Positions 19,603 through 27,962 are shown, numbered from the stretch's first letter. The stretch: DNA of 64,000 nucleotides from Bacillus glycinifermentans (GCF_001042475.2 NZ_LECW02000024.1:101586-165585), one strand, 5' to 3'. Program-made: numbers and translations. The notes: a model not told the origin generated them from the letters alone.

Positions 19603-19713
19603 ATGGCGATCCAAAAAATTTTCCAATATTTATGTTCTTTTCTCGGAGTGATTTCTCTTTCCTTTATTTATGTGCAAATGTTTAAAAAAACAAAGCAGAC
19701 GAGGAAGGATTGA
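19603..19713 (+). CDS. Small single-pass membrane protein (36 aa)
   Basis: ATG at 19603 is preceded by AGAGGAGGTG at ideal spacing. The product has a hydrophobic central span (YLCSFLGVISLSFIYVQMF) and a strongly basic tail (KKTKQTRKD), the positive-inside pattern of a one-helix membrane peptide. I do not recognise a family. It lies 73 bases before norM on the same strand and could be cotranscribed with it. Similar miniproteins in Bacillus act as regulators or holin-like peptides, but nothing here fixes a role. Confidence 0.5.
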   Translation: MAIQKIFQYLCSFLGVISLSFIYVQMFKKTKQTRKD

Positions 19714-19786
19714 ATAGGCATTTGTTGCATTATCTACATAACGTGTTATAATTTCTCTCGTTATCCAAAAGAAACGGGGAGCAAAT

Positions 19787-21145
19787 ATGAGGGAAACAAA
19801 GGATTTGAGGGAAAAAGCAAAACAGTTTATCACGATTTTAATTCCGATTTTAATCACACAGGCCGGTCTTTCCTTGATCACGTTTCTCGATACGGTGATG
19901 TCGGGCAAGGTCAGCGCTGCGGACCTTGCCGGCGTTGCGATCGGGTCGAGCTTGTGGACGCCTGTGTATACGGGACTGGCCGGCATTTTGACGGCGGTGA
20001 CTCCTACCGTCGCTCAGTTGATGGGGGCCAAACAGCAAAAGGAAGTCCCCTACACTGTGATTCAAGCGGTATACGTGGCCATTATCATCAGTCTCATCGT
20101 TATGATTTCAGGGTTTTTCCTGGTTGATCCGATCCTGGAAGGGCTTCAGCTCGATGAGAAGGTGTCGCTCATCGCGAAACATTTCTTATCATATCTTGGA
20201 CTCGGCATTTTGCCGCTGTTTGTGTATAATGTGATGCGTTCGTTCATTGATTCGCTCGGCAAAACGAGGGTGACGATGCTGATCACCTTATGTGCTCTTC
20301 CGATTAATTTTGTATTAAATGCACTATTTATCTTCGGAAAGCTCGGATTCCCCAAAATGGGGGGAGCCGGGGCCGGTTTGGCCTCCGCATTGACGTACTG
20401 GTGCATCTGTCTCATATCTTTATTGATCGTTCATAAAAAACCGCCTTTTTACCAGTTTAAGATTTTCGGGACGTTTTATTCATTTTCCCTTTCAGAATGT
20501 TTGAAGCTCTTGAAAATCGGGCTTCCGATCGGATTTGCCATCTTCTTTGAAACGAGTATTTTTGCGGCGGTAACCTTATTGATGAGTCATTTTGACACGG
20601 TGACGATCGCCTCCCACCAGGCGGCGATGAATTTCGCTTCGCTTCTTTATATGCTGCCCTTGAGCGTTTCGATGGCATTGACGATCGTCGTCGGCTTTGA
20701 AGCCGGAGCAAAGCGCTTTCAGGATTCAAAGGCCTACAGCTACCTGGGCATCTCGATGGCAGTCGGATTTTCGCTGTTCACCGCTCTTGTGATTTTGTTG
20801 TTCAGACAGCAAATCGCCGGTATGTATACTGGAGATCCCGCGGTCTTGTCCCTGACGAAGCACTTTTTATTGTACGCCCTGTTTTTTCAGCTTTCAGACG
20901 CAATCGCAGCACCTATTCAAGGAGCGCTCAGAGGATACAAAGACGTCAACTACACGCTTGTCACAGCCCTGATTTCCTATTGGATCATCGGGCTTCCCGT
21001 CGGTTTTATCATCGGCACTTATACTTCCTTCGGAGCATACGGATATTGGCTCGGCTTGATCGCAGGTCTTGCCGCTGGAGCCGTCGGACTTTTCCTCAGG
21101 CTCAGGATCATTCAAAATCGTTTGATCATGAAGCTCAGCGCATAA
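19787..21145 (+). CDS. norM: MATE-family Na+-driven multidrug efflux protein
   Basis: Polytopic membrane protein of 452 aa with 12 predicted helices in two homologous halves. MATE signatures include TQAGLSLITFLDTVMSGKVSAADLAGVAIGSS and the second-half ETSIFAAVTLLMSHFDTVTIASHQAA. Exports cationic drugs or metabolites with Na+ or H+ exchange. The ATG at 19787 has a GGGGAG site. Corresponds in sequence and neighbourhood to B. subtilis YojI/NorM. Monocistronic or downstream of the 36-aa membrane peptide gene. Confidence 0.9.
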   Translation: MRETKDLREKAKQFITILIPILITQAGLSLITFLDTVMSGKVSAADLAGVAIGSSLWTPVYTGLAGILTAVTPTVAQLMGAKQQKEVPYTVIQAVYVAIIISLIVMISGFFLVDPILEGLQLDEKVSLIAKHFLSYLGLGILPLFVYNVMRSFIDSLGKTRVTMLITLCALPINFVLNALFIFGKLGFPKMGGAGAGLASALTYWCICLISLLIVHKKPPFYQFKIFGTFYSFSLSECLKLLKIGLPIGFAIFFETSIFAAVTLLMSHFDTVTIASHQAAMNFASLLYMLPLSVSMALTIVVGFEAGAKRFQDSKAYSYLGISMAVGFSLFTALVILLFRQQIAGMYTGDPAVLSLTKHFLLYALFFQLSDAIAAPIQGALRGYKDVNYTLVTALISYWIIGLPVGFIIGTYTSFGAYGYWLGLIAGLAAGAVGLFLRLRIIQNRLIMKLSA

Positions 21146-21149
21146 AGCA

Positions 21150-21187
21150 AAAAAGGTATAGAGCATGTTTAAGCTCTATACCTTTTT
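21150..21187. terminator. Bidirectional terminator between norM and bshB2
   Basis: AAAAAGGTATAGAGC/GCTCTATACCTTTTT with an 8-base loop. Confidence 0.88.
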
Positions 21188-21191
21188 CTCA

Positions 21192-21857
21192 TTAATCATC
21201 CCATTGATATGTCCAGAACGATTCTTTTTCAAACCATGTTTCAACGACAGGCTCACCGTTTGCTATTTTTTTCTCAATCTCTTTCAGCATGCCGCCAGTT
21301 TGTGACTTGTGCGCTTTTAACGCGTTCATTTTGATATCAGCCGCTTCTTTGATATCGAGAACGACATCAGGCTTGCCGAGTACTTCTTCTCTGTGGTGTG
21401 TGATCGCCATGCATAACACACGCGGCCTGTCTTCTTTCTTTTTCCTGGACAGCGCGCGGATGACCGCCGCTCCGCAGGCGTCATGATCCGGATGGACGCC
21501 ATGGCCGGGATAGAACGTCACGATCAGGCTCGGTTTTACATCATCGATTACGGCCTCCACTTTGTCCGCCAGCTGGTCTTCATCTTCAAATTCGAGCGTT
21601 TTGTCGCGGAGCCCGAGCATTCGCAAATCCTGTATGTCCATTTCCCTGCAGGCATCCATCAATTCCTGCTTTCTGAGCAGAGGAAGCGTTTCGCGATTGG
21701 CAAACAGCGGATCCCCCATATTTCTGCCCATTTCTCCAAGCGTCAGACAAGCGTAAGTCACGGGGATCCCTTCTTTTCGGTTTAAAGCGATTAGACCCGC
21801 CACTCCGAACGATTCATCATCAGGGTGCGGCAGGATGACAAGTAAATGTTTTTTCAT
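21192..21857 (-). CDS. bshB2: Bacillithiol biosynthesis deacetylase BshB2
   Basis: Zinc-dependent LmbE-like N-acetylglucosaminyl-malate deacetylase of 221 aa; removes acetyl from GlcNAc-malate in bacillithiol synthesis. Zinc motif PHPDDE (residues 10-15) and the later HPDHDACG His. ATG start with AAGGTG site. It follows yojF by 16 bases, the conserved pair in Bacillus. BshB1 elsewhere usually provides the main activity and BshB2 is partly redundant. Confidence 0.9.
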   Translation of the reverse strand: MKKHLLVILPHPDDESFGVAGLIALNRKEGIPVTYACLTLGEMGRNMGDPLFANRETLPLLRKQELMDACREMDIQDLRMLGLRDKTLEFEDEDQLADKVEAVIDDVKPSLIVTFYPGHGVHPDHDACGAAVIRALSRKKKEDRPRVLCMAITHHREEVLGKPDVVLDIKEAADIKMNALKAHKSQTGGMLKEIEKKIANGEPVVETWFEKESFWTYQWDD

Positions 21858-21873
21858 TTATAACACCTTCTTT

Positions 21874-22224
21874 TTAGACTGCAAATGGCTTTTTGCTGAT
21901 TTGAAGTGAAATGGCAAGCTTGCCTCCTGGCAAATAGCCGGCGAGGAGCAGCCTTCCTTCGTCATCGATCGTATAATCTGTAAGGCCCTCTGCGTAAATC
22001 CAGCCTTCTTCTGTTTTCAAGCCCGCCCGGTAAGGCCCGTTTCCCGTGATTTTCGCCCGGGAGCAGACGACTTTTGCATTGCGGATAAACGCAACGACCG
22101 TCATGTTCTGCTCATTTTTATGAGCCGAATATGATCCTGTGGTTGTTTCCAAATGAATATAGACCGGCTCATCTAAAAATGTCTGTAAAGAAGCTTGGAC
22201 ATCTTCTTTATTGATTGCTTTCAT
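21874..22224 (-). CDS. yojF: YojF-family protein (bshB2 partner, DUF1806)
   Basis: Cytosolic 116-aa protein with a small beta-rich fold; motifs EPVYIHLETTTGSY and RAGLKTEEGWIYAEGLTDY are typical of YojF. No catalytic residues are evident. Sits between the 91-aa protein and bshB2 with 1- and 16-base gaps, so the three genes form one operon. A role in thiol metabolism is guessed from location only. Confidence 0.8.
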   Translation of the reverse strand: MKAINKEDVQASLQTFLDEPVYIHLETTTGSYSAHKNEQNMTVVAFIRNAKVVCSRAKITGNGPYRAGLKTEEGWIYAEGLTDYTIDDEGRLLLAGYLPGGKLAISLQISKKPFAV

Positions 22225-22225
22225 G

Positions 22226-22501
22226 TTACTCCCTGCTTTCTTTATTTGTTAATAATTGCAATCGTTCTGTATGGCGTGCAATCAGCTCAAGCTTTATGTC
22301 CGCTTCCAAGGGGGATGAGATAATCCGCTGAACGGCCTGAGCATATTTTTCAAATCTCGTTTTTCTGAGCCTTGGATGGGTTCTGAGGTCATTCAGTTCA
22401 TCATCGATGGCCTGATCGAGCGCCCGCTTTCGGTCTCCATGCACCGTCCGGTTTTTCCAGAGGGTCAGATATGAGTGAAACAGTTCGGTTTCGTTTTCCA
22501 T
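22226..22501 (-). CDS. Uncharacterised 91-aa helical protein (YozR position)
   Basis: Highly charged, helix-rich protein (KRALDQAIDDELNDLRTHPRLRKTRFEKYAQAVQR) without signal peptide or membrane span. It ends one base before yojF, so it is translationally linked to yojF-bshB2. By position it corresponds to the small B. subtilis gene next to yojF. I do not recognise a functional domain. Confidence 0.65.
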   Translation of the reverse strand: MENETELFHSYLTLWKNRTVHGDRKRALDQAIDDELNDLRTHPRLRKTRFEKYAQAVQRIISSPLEADIKLELIARHTERLQLLTNKESRE

Positions 22502-22574
22502 GACGGACCGCCTCCGAATCCATTCAATAATGTTTTATTATACATGATCAGCTGTTATTGAAAAGAAAAAGGGC

Positions 22575-23507
22575 TTATGAATGATACGATTTTTTTCTTT
22601 TGAGAAATACCTTTGATTGCTTTTTCCATTTCAATTGGGACACGGTAAACAAAACAAGCGCCGCCCATATGCAGGAAAACGTGAACGCTTTTTCGCTGCT
22701 GAACGGTTCATGGTAAACAAAAATGCCTAAGAATAGCGTAATCGTCGGCGCAATATACTGCAAAATTCCGACCTGGTACAGCGGGAGCTTTTTCGCTCCT
22801 TCGGCAAATAAAAGAAGCGGTATGGCAGTCAGCACGCCGGCCAAAAACAGCAAAATCATCGTACCGATATCGGCTGATGCGGCGTGTGTTTGGCCCGAAG
22901 CGCTAGAGAACAGTAAATAGATGAGTGCTGCGGGTGCGATAACCATCGTTTCCAGTGTCAGCCCGACGGCGCTCGAAAGCTGCGTTCTTTTCTTCGCCAG
23001 CCCGTAAAGGCCGAAGCTGAAAGCCAGTGTAAGCGCGATGTACGGTACAGAACCGTACTGAAAAGCGGATATCAATACGCCGGCAGCTGCAATGATAACC
23101 GCTACAGCCTGCATCCGCGACAGCTTTTCCTTCAAAAAGACGATCCCGAGCAAAATGGAAACGAGCGGATTGATATAATAGCCGAGACTCGCTTCAAGAA
23201 TATAGCCGTGATTAACGGCCCATATGTAGACATACCAATTGGCTGTGATCAGCACGGCGGAAAATATCAGCGTCACAAGGGCTTTTCTGTTTCCGAGAAG
23301 CGCCCTGAAAGCGGTGATGCCGTCTTTCCATTGCCGCAAAAACAGCAGCATGCCGCACATAAAGACGAACGACCAGATGATGCGGTGAGCCAGTATGTCA
23401 AGGGCTGCTGTCTGTTCGAGAACTTTCCAGTACAAAGGGAGCAGCCCCCACAGTAAATAAGAACATGCTGTATACATAATCCCTTTCGTTTGAGTTGAAT
23501 GATTCAT
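22575..23507 (-). CDS. yojE: EamA/RarD-family permease
   Basis: Membrane protein of 310 aa with ten helices in two EamA repeats. RarD-specific features: SYLLWGLLPLYWKVL at the start, HRIIWSF near residue 40, and NWYVYIWAVNHGYILEASLGYYINPL. Likely exports an amino acid or similar metabolite. The ATG at 23507 (MNHSTQTKG after AGAGGATG) is preferred to an upstream ATG that lacks a ribosome site. Divergent from gerT. Confidence 0.85.
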   Translation of the reverse strand: MNHSTQTKGIMYTACSYLLWGLLPLYWKVLEQTAALDILAHRIIWSFVFMCGMLLFLRQWKDGITAFRALLGNRKALVTLIFSAVLITANWYVYIWAVNHGYILEASLGYYINPLVSILLGIVFLKEKLSRMQAVAVIIAAAGVLISAFQYGSVPYIALTLAFSFGLYGLAKKRTQLSSAVGLTLETMVIAPAALIYLLFSSASGQTHAASADIGTMILLFLAGVLTAIPLLLFAEGAKKLPLYQVGILQYIAPTITLFLGIFVYHEPFSSEKAFTFSCIWAALVLFTVSQLKWKKQSKVFLKRKKSYHS

Positions 23508-23543
23508 AATACCATCCTCTTCCTTTCTTCCTTCATCACGTCG

Positions 23544-23572
23544 CACGCTTTATATCTCAGAGGCATATACTG
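23544..23572 (+). promoter_or_regulatory. Candidate sigma-K promoter of gerT
   Basis: CAC (23544-23546), 17 bases, then CATATACTG (23564-23572) resembles the SigK pattern mACm-N16/17-CATAnnnTA. This agrees with the known late mother-cell, GerE-linked expression of gerT in B. subtilis. Confidence 0.4.
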
Positions 23573-23601
23573 TACCGTCTATGAGAAAGGAAGTGTGACC
23601 T

Positions 23602-24057
23602 GTGTTTGATTGGCAACGCTTTTTTCCTTTTCAGCAGCCATTTTCCAAGGACGGCTTAAAAAACGCCGACCCGAAAGATGTTGAACACTATATTAACCAA
23701 GTAATGAAAAGCGTTTTTGGACCGGGGTACTCGGCTCAGTTTCCTTTTCGTGACCCTCTTGCCAAAGAAACGCCGGCAGCGGAGAAAACCGAACAGATTG
23801 ACGTCTTTGAAACGACCAGCCACGTATTCGTCAAAATCCCGCTTACAAGAGAACAGCTTAACCCCCTGAAAATTAAACATACTTCACAAACCCTGATCAT
23901 AGAAAACTACCCTGAAACAGGGCAGCAGAAAAAAGTCATTCTCCCCTCTCTTGTACGCAGAAAAGGTACAAAAGCCGTATTTAAGGACGGCATTTTAGAG
24001 GTGATGTTTTTGAAAAATGAAGACTTCAACCTGTCTGAAGTCGAAATCACGTATTGA
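23602..24057 (+). CDS. gerT: Spore germination/coat protein GerT (Hsp20-like)
   Basis: Protein of 151 aa starting at GTG after AAAGGAAGTG. N-terminal MFDWQRFFPFQQPFSKDGLKNADPKDVEHY, then an alpha-crystallin-type beta-sandwich (IDVFETTSHVFVKIPL ... KGTKAVFKDGILEVMF). This N-terminal/Hsp20 combination and the place after yojE match GerT, a coat-associated protein needed for efficient germination in B. subtilis. Convergent neighbours are absent; a terminator follows at once. Confidence 0.78.
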   Translation: MFDWQRFFPFQQPFSKDGLKNADPKDVEHYINQVMKSVFGPGYSAQFPFRDPLAKETPAAEKTEQIDVFETTSHVFVKIPLTREQLNPLKIKHTSQTLIIENYPETGQQKKVILPSLVRRKGTKAVFKDGILEVMFLKNEDFNLSEVEITY

Positions 24058-24095
24058 AAACGGCCGGTTTGGAAAAAGCGGGCCGTTTTTCTTTG
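24057..24095 (+). terminator. Terminator of gerT
   Basis: AAAACGGCC/GGGCCGTTTT stem and TTTTTCTTT run directly after the stop codon. Confidence 0.8.
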
Positions 24096-24271
24096 CCGTC
24101 ATCCTTTACCGCTGTCCACTAAATCATATTAACACTAGCGCTCCCAGTCTATCATCTCTTTTGCCTGGCCATTTCAAACCATGCCCTTTGATTTGTATAT
24201 TGTAGTCTATCCGCCTTAAAAAATCTATGTATCTATTTCCTCTTTCGATTCGTATCGGCCGGCCGTTATAA

Positions 24272-24286
24272 TGAAAACGATTCTCA
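24272..24286. promoter_or_regulatory. Fur-box-like sequence over the expansin promoter
   Basis: TGAAAACGATTCTCA matches the 7-1-7 consensus TGATAATnATTATCA at 11 of 14 defined positions. It overlaps the end of a TATAAT -10 box at 24267-24272, a repressor-compatible place. Binding is inferred. Confidence 0.4.
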
Positions 24287-24309
24287 TTTGAAATTAAAGG
24301 AGGATGTAT

Positions 24310-25008
24310 ATGAAGAAAAAGATCATCACTTTTATCAGCACTATCGTTTTGACAATCCTTTGTTTTTCACCGCAGGCTTCGGCTGCATACAACGACCTTC
24401 ACAAAGGCTATGCAACCTATACGGGATCAGGCTATTCTGGAGGAGCTTTGCTTCTTGACCCCATCCCTTCCAATATGGAGATCACTGCGTTAAACCCGAC
24501 CGATCTTAACTATAAGGGCGTAAAAGCCGCTCTGGCCGGCGCCTACCTGCAAGTGGAAGGGCCGAAAGGAAAAACGACCGTCTACGTCACCGACCTGTAC
24601 CCTGAAGGAGCACCCGGCGCCCTCGACCTGTCGCCTAACGCCTTCCGGAAAATCGGCGATATGAAAGACGGAAAAATCAACATTAAATGGCGTGTCGTCA
24701 AAGCGCCAATCAAAGGCAACTTCACATACCGGATCAAAGAAGGCAGCAGCCGGTGGTGGGCGGCGATCCAAGTGAGAAATCACAAGTATCCGGTCATGAA
24801 AATGGAATACTACAAAGGCGGAAAATGGATCAACATGGAGAAGACGGACTACAATCATTTCGTCAGCACCAATTTAGGGACAGGCTCTCTGAAGGTGAGA
24901 ATCACCGATATCCGCGGAAAAGTCGTGAAAGACACGATACCAAAGCTTCCCGAAAACGGTACATCAAAAGCATACATGGTTTCCGGCAAGGTCCAGTTTC
25001 CCAACTAA
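24310..25008 (+). CDS. yoaJ: Bacterial expansin (EXLX1/YoaJ-like)
   Basis: Secreted two-domain wall-loosening protein of 232 aa, the same length as B. subtilis EXLX1. Signal peptide ends at ASAAYND. D1 is a double-psi barrel with the conserved Asp of YVTDLYPEGAPGALDLSPNAF. D2 is a CBM63 with the surface aromatic residues of SSRWWAAIQV and the Tyr of HKYPVMKMEYY that bind cellulose. It does not hydrolyse; it loosens polysaccharide networks and aids root colonisation. The ATG at 24310 sits 7 bases after AGGAGG; an ATG two codons earlier overlaps the ribosome site. Its chromosomal position differs from B. subtilis. Confidence 0.92.
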   Translation: MKKKIITFISTIVLTILCFSPQASAAYNDLHKGYATYTGSGYSGGALLLDPIPSNMEITALNPTDLNYKGVKAALAGAYLQVEGPKGKTTVYVTDLYPEGAPGALDLSPNAFRKIGDMKDGKINIKWRVVKAPIKGNFTYRIKEGSSRWWAAIQVRNHKYPVMKMEYYKGGKWINMEKTDYNHFVSTNLGTGSLKVRITDIRGKVVKDTIPKLPENGTSKAYMVSGKVQFPN

Positions 25009-25018
25009 ATAGACAGCA

Positions 25019-25064
25019 AGACGGCGGCCTAAGGGCGGAATATCCCGCTTAGGCCGCCGTTTCG
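25019..25064. terminator. Long hairpin between expansin and the Tyr/Gly-rich gene
   Basis: ACGGCGGCCTAAG and CTTAGGCCGCCGT form a 13-bp GC-rich stem with an inner GCGG/CCGC pairing. The T run is short, so termination in either direction is probable but not ideal. Confidence 0.65.
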
Positions 25065-25082
25065 GCGTTAACACTTTTATTT

Positions 25083-25406
25083 TTATCGATAGTATGGAAC
25101 AACTCCGCCTGGAACGCCTTGGTAAGGCTGCGCTGCGTATGGGGCGGCACCGTAGGAAGACGCGGGTGCAAGGGCACCTCCGTAAGGCTGTGCTCCTCCA
25201 TAGCCCGCGTACGGCACTGCCCCTCCGTATCCTGCATAAGGCGGATATGCGTACGGCCTTGGAAAGTTAAAAAGCGCGCTTCCGAGAAATCCGCCGATTA
25301 ATCCGCCGATCAACGGCGCTCCGAGCCAGAAAAACGGAGACCGCGCCGGATATGCGGCAGGGTAAGATCTCGAATATCCATAAAGCATATGAGGGTACAT
25401 CGGCAT
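25083..25406 (-). CDS. Pro/Gly/Tyr-rich protein, probable spore coat component
   Basis: 107-aa protein beginning MPMYPHMLYGYSR, with a Gly-rich hydrophobic stretch (LIGGLIGGFLGSALF, residues 32-46) followed by Tyr-Gly-Gly-Ala/Pro repeats (AGYGGA, VPYAGYGG, AQPYGG) and ending in GVVPYYR. AAAGGAGG precedes the ATG. Such composition is typical of coat or crust proteins cross-linked through tyrosine, and spore genes are common nearby. The family is not recognised. Confidence 0.6.
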   Translation of the reverse strand: MPMYPHMLYGYSRSYPAAYPARSPFFWLGAPLIGGLIGGFLGSALFNFPRPYAYPPYAGYGGAVPYAGYGGAQPYGGALAPASSYGAAPYAAQPYQGVPGGVVPYYR

Positions 25407-25471
25407 TTATCCTCCTTTATGTCTGCCTATAGCCAAGGTATTCATAAAGCAGGGAAACGCTTGGGCGCCGG

Positions 25472-26219
25472 CTATTCTTCATAGATCATTTTTTTGGTCA
25501 TTCCGCCGTCAACCGTTACGTTCGTACCTGTGACAAACCGGTTGTCCGGATCGGTTAAATAAAAGCATGCTTTGACGATATCAAGCGGATGACCGACCCT
25601 GTTGGAAAAATGCTGCTCGTGATCAATGCTTCGCAGCCTGTCATAATGCCCTGTTTCGATCCATCCCGGGGAAATGCTGTTGACCACGATCGAATCCTTG
25701 CTTAACGACGCAGCGAGAGCATGGGTTAAAGCAATGATCCCGCCTTTTGACGCAGCATAGGCTTCGCTGTCCGGTTCAGACATAAAAGCTCTCGTCGAAG
25801 ACATGTTGACAATGGCGCCCCCGTTTTCGTTTTCCCTCATTTTTTTTTGCCGCTTCCCTGGAACAGAGAAACACGCTTTTTAAGTTGGCGTTCAAGACAT
25901 CGTCCCACTCCTCAGATGTCAGATGATACGGTGATTTCCAGACCGATTTTCCGGCGTTATTAATCAGAACGGAAAGCGTGCGGCCGTTTTTGACAGCCTC
26001 TTCCATCAGGTGTTTGACGTCCTCTTCTTTTGCTAGATCCGCTGGTACAAACTGAACCCGCAATCCGGATGCCGAGAGCCCGCGTTCCAATTGCCTGCCC
26101 TGTTCCTCCAGAACATCGGCAAACAGCACGTCATAGCCTTTTTTGGCGTATGCTGCGACAAGCTCTTTTCCGATTCCTCCTGCGCCTCCGGTAATGACTG
26201 CAGCTTGTTTTCCGGTCAC
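25472..26219 (-). pseudogene. Short-chain dehydrogenase, split by a frameshift in a poly-A tract
   Basis: The 5' part (GTG at 26219) has the Rossmann motif TGGAGGIGKE and NNAGKSVW. The 3' part, in another frame to 25472, has the catalytic Ser of NMSSTRAF and YAASK, then the ISPGWIET and GGM tail. The frames join at a run of nine A (minus strand, 25840-25848). Eight would restore one protein of about 248 aa with all SDR residues. The GTG overlaps the yodB stop (GTGA), indicating coupling to the quinone sensor. The gene could be dead, mis-sequenced, or expressed through slippage on A9. Confidence 0.8.
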
Positions 26220-26545
26220 CGCTCGTGGCCCCCTTCTGCATCACAATGATGCTCAGCCCAATTTTGTATCTCTTTTAAAACAGGTTCGAGCGCATTGCCT
26301 TTTTCCGTCAATTGATAAATCACTTTAACAGGCGTTTCAGGCAGAACCTGTCTTTCGACGATTTCGCCATGCTCCAGTTCTTTCAAACGTTCAGCCAGCA
26401 TTTTTTGGCTGATCATCGGTATCATCTCGGTTAAATCCTTAAACCGTTTCGGTCCATCCAGCAACACATGAATAATCAGTCCATTCCATCTTTTGCCGAG
26501 CAAAGAAAAGGCGGCTTCCATTTTAGGACACATTGTAAACCCCAA
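26216..26545 (-). CDS. yodB: HxlR/DUF24-family quinone- and thiol-sensing repressor YodB
   Basis: Winged-helix repressor of 109 aa. The redox-sensing N-terminal Cys lies in TMCPKMEAAFSLLGKRWNGLI, a very close match to B. subtilis YodB, which represses yodC, azoR1 and spx and is inactivated by thiol alkylation or disulfide formation with C-terminal Cys residues. A second Cys is in AEHHCDAEG. The TTG at 26545 (MGFTMCPK), spaced from GGAGGGG, is preferred to longer forms. It is divergent from its expected target yodC and overlaps the SDR gene by four bases. Confidence 0.9.
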   Translation of the reverse strand: MGFTMCPKMEAAFSLLGKRWNGLIIHVLLDGPKRFKDLTEMIPMISQKMLAERLKELEHGEIVERQVLPETPVKVIYQLTEKGNALEPVLKEIQNWAEHHCDAEGGHER

Positions 26546-26596
26546 TTCTCTCACCCCTCCATATCCTGTTGACAAATATAAGTTGAAACATTAGAA

Positions 26597-26621
26597 TACT
26601 CTTTGAAGTTACAAAAAGTAA
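26597..26621. promoter_or_regulatory. Probable YodB operator in front of yodC
   Basis: Contains TACT-N7-AGTTA-type and TTAC-AAAAA-GTAA inverted elements between the divergent genes; YodB recognises TACT-N7-AGTA-like palindromes. The exact base contacts are inferred. Confidence 0.6.
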
Positions 26622-26679
26622 GTTTCTAACTTTTTATCTGACTCTATCATAACACGTTTATCCCAAAGGAGGAAGTCAC

Positions 26680-27300
26680 ATGTCTCGATCAGAAAACAGC
26701 ACGATTAAAGTATTGACAGAACGTACTTCGATTAAAGAATATGACACAAATGTCTCCATTTCAAAAGAGGAACTGACAGAGCTGCTTTCCATCACGACGA
26801 AAGCTCCGTCAGCCTGGAACCTGCAGCATTGGCATTTTACCGTATTCCACAGCCGGGAAGCAAAAGACAGACTGCTTCCGATCGCCTACAATCAAAAGCA
26901 AGTCTCCCAGGCATCCGCAGTTGTCGCCGTATTGGGAGACCTAAAGGCGAATTTGAACGGTGAAGCCGTTTACGGTCCTTTAACAGAAGCCGGCTTTATG
27001 ACGGAGGACATCAAAAACACATTGCTTTCCCAAATTAACGGAGCCTACCAAAGCAGCGCTTTTGCCAGAGGCGCCGCCTTTACAAACGCATCGCTCGCAG
27101 CTATGCAGCTGATGATCGCCGCCAAAGCAAAAGGCTATGACACATGTGCAATGGGAGGCTTTGACAAAGAGGCATTTGTTAAAGAATTTCAAATTGATGA
27201 GCGCTATGTACCGGTCATGCTGATCTCGATCGGAAAACCGGTTAAGCCGGCTCACAAGAGCACCCGCTTCGACGTTTCAGAAGTATCAACATGGCTGTAA
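26680..27300 (+). CDS. yodC: FMN-dependent nitroreductase YodC
   Basis: NAD(P)H:FMN nitroreductase of 206 aa that reduces quinones and nitro compounds. Family signs are the FMN phosphate site RTSIKEYD, the APSAWNLQHW loop, and GYDTCAMGGFDKEAF near the C-terminus. AAAGGAGGAAG precedes the ATG. Divergent from yodB with the operator between; expected to be derepressed by diamide and quinones. Confidence 0.9.
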   Translation: MSRSENSTIKVLTERTSIKEYDTNVSISKEELTELLSITTKAPSAWNLQHWHFTVFHSREAKDRLLPIAYNQKQVSQASAVVAVLGDLKANLNGEAVYGPLTEAGFMTEDIKNTLLSQINGAYQSSAFARGAAFTNASLAAMQLMIAAKAKGYDTCAMGGFDKEAFVKEFQIDERYVPVMLISIGKPVKPAHKSTRFDVSEVSTWL

Positions 27301-27305
27301 CATAG

Positions 27306-27338
27306 AGAAAACCTTAGTCCTTGAAGGACTAAGGTTTA
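27306..27338. terminator. Bidirectional terminator between yodC and mhqD
   Basis: AAACCTTAGTCC-TTGA-GGACTAAGGTTT with T7 on the plus strand and an A run opposite. Confidence 0.88.
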
Positions 27339-27947
27339 TTTTTTTGCTTTTATATGTGTTTCATACCAGCTTTTTGCCTGTTCGATTTCCCGATGTGTGA
27401 GCTGATGTCCGCCGTCTTCCCAATAAAGCGATACATCAGCCCCGGCGTTTTTGAATAAGCTCTCAAGCTCTTTTGTTTCATCCGGCGGGCAGAGGGGGTC
27501 CATCTTTCCTGCGCCGATGAAAATCGGCACCCCCGTCATATCGGGAAGCGCGGCGTTTCTAAATGGAACCATCGGATGATGCAAGACGGCGCCTTTTAGC
27601 GCCTGCCCGTGGCGGAACAGCAGACTTCCGGCGATATTGGCGCCGTTAGAATATCCGACCGCCACCACCTTATCCCTGTCAAATTCAAGCTCTTTGGCAG
27701 CCTGATCAAGAAAGGCTTTCAGCTCATCCGTCCTTTCGATCAAGTCCTCCAGATCAAAAACGCCTTCTCTCAGACGCTTAAAAAAGCGCGGCATGCCGTT
27801 TTCCAGGACATTTCCTCTGACGCCGAGCAAATTGGCATCAGGATCGACCATGCGGCCAATCGGCAAAAGGTCGTGTTCGTTCCCCCCTGTTCCGTGCAAA
27901 AGCAGCAATGTAACATCTGATTGCCCTCTTTCAAATATATGGTTCAT
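27336..27947 (-). CDS. mhqD: Phospholipase/carboxylesterase-family hydrolase MhqD
   Basis: Alpha/beta hydrolase of 203 aa. Nucleophile elbow GYSNGA (near residue 99), acid Asp in AGKMDPLCP, and His in GGHQLT; the oxyanion region is LLHGTGGNEHD. Part of the mhqED operon protecting against methylhydroquinone and catechol; the real substrate is unknown. It lies 15 bases behind mhqE, under the MhqR operator. Confidence 0.88.
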   Translation of the reverse strand: MNHIFERGQSDVTLLLLHGTGGNEHDLLPIGRMVDPDANLLGVRGNVLENGMPRFFKRLREGVFDLEDLIERTDELKAFLDQAAKELEFDRDKVVAVGYSNGANIAGSLLFRHGQALKGAVLHHPMVPFRNAALPDMTGVPIFIGAGKMDPLCPPDETKELESLFKNAGADVSLYWEDGGHQLTHREIEQAKSWYETHIKAKK

Positions 27948-27962
27948 TCGTACTCCCCTTCC

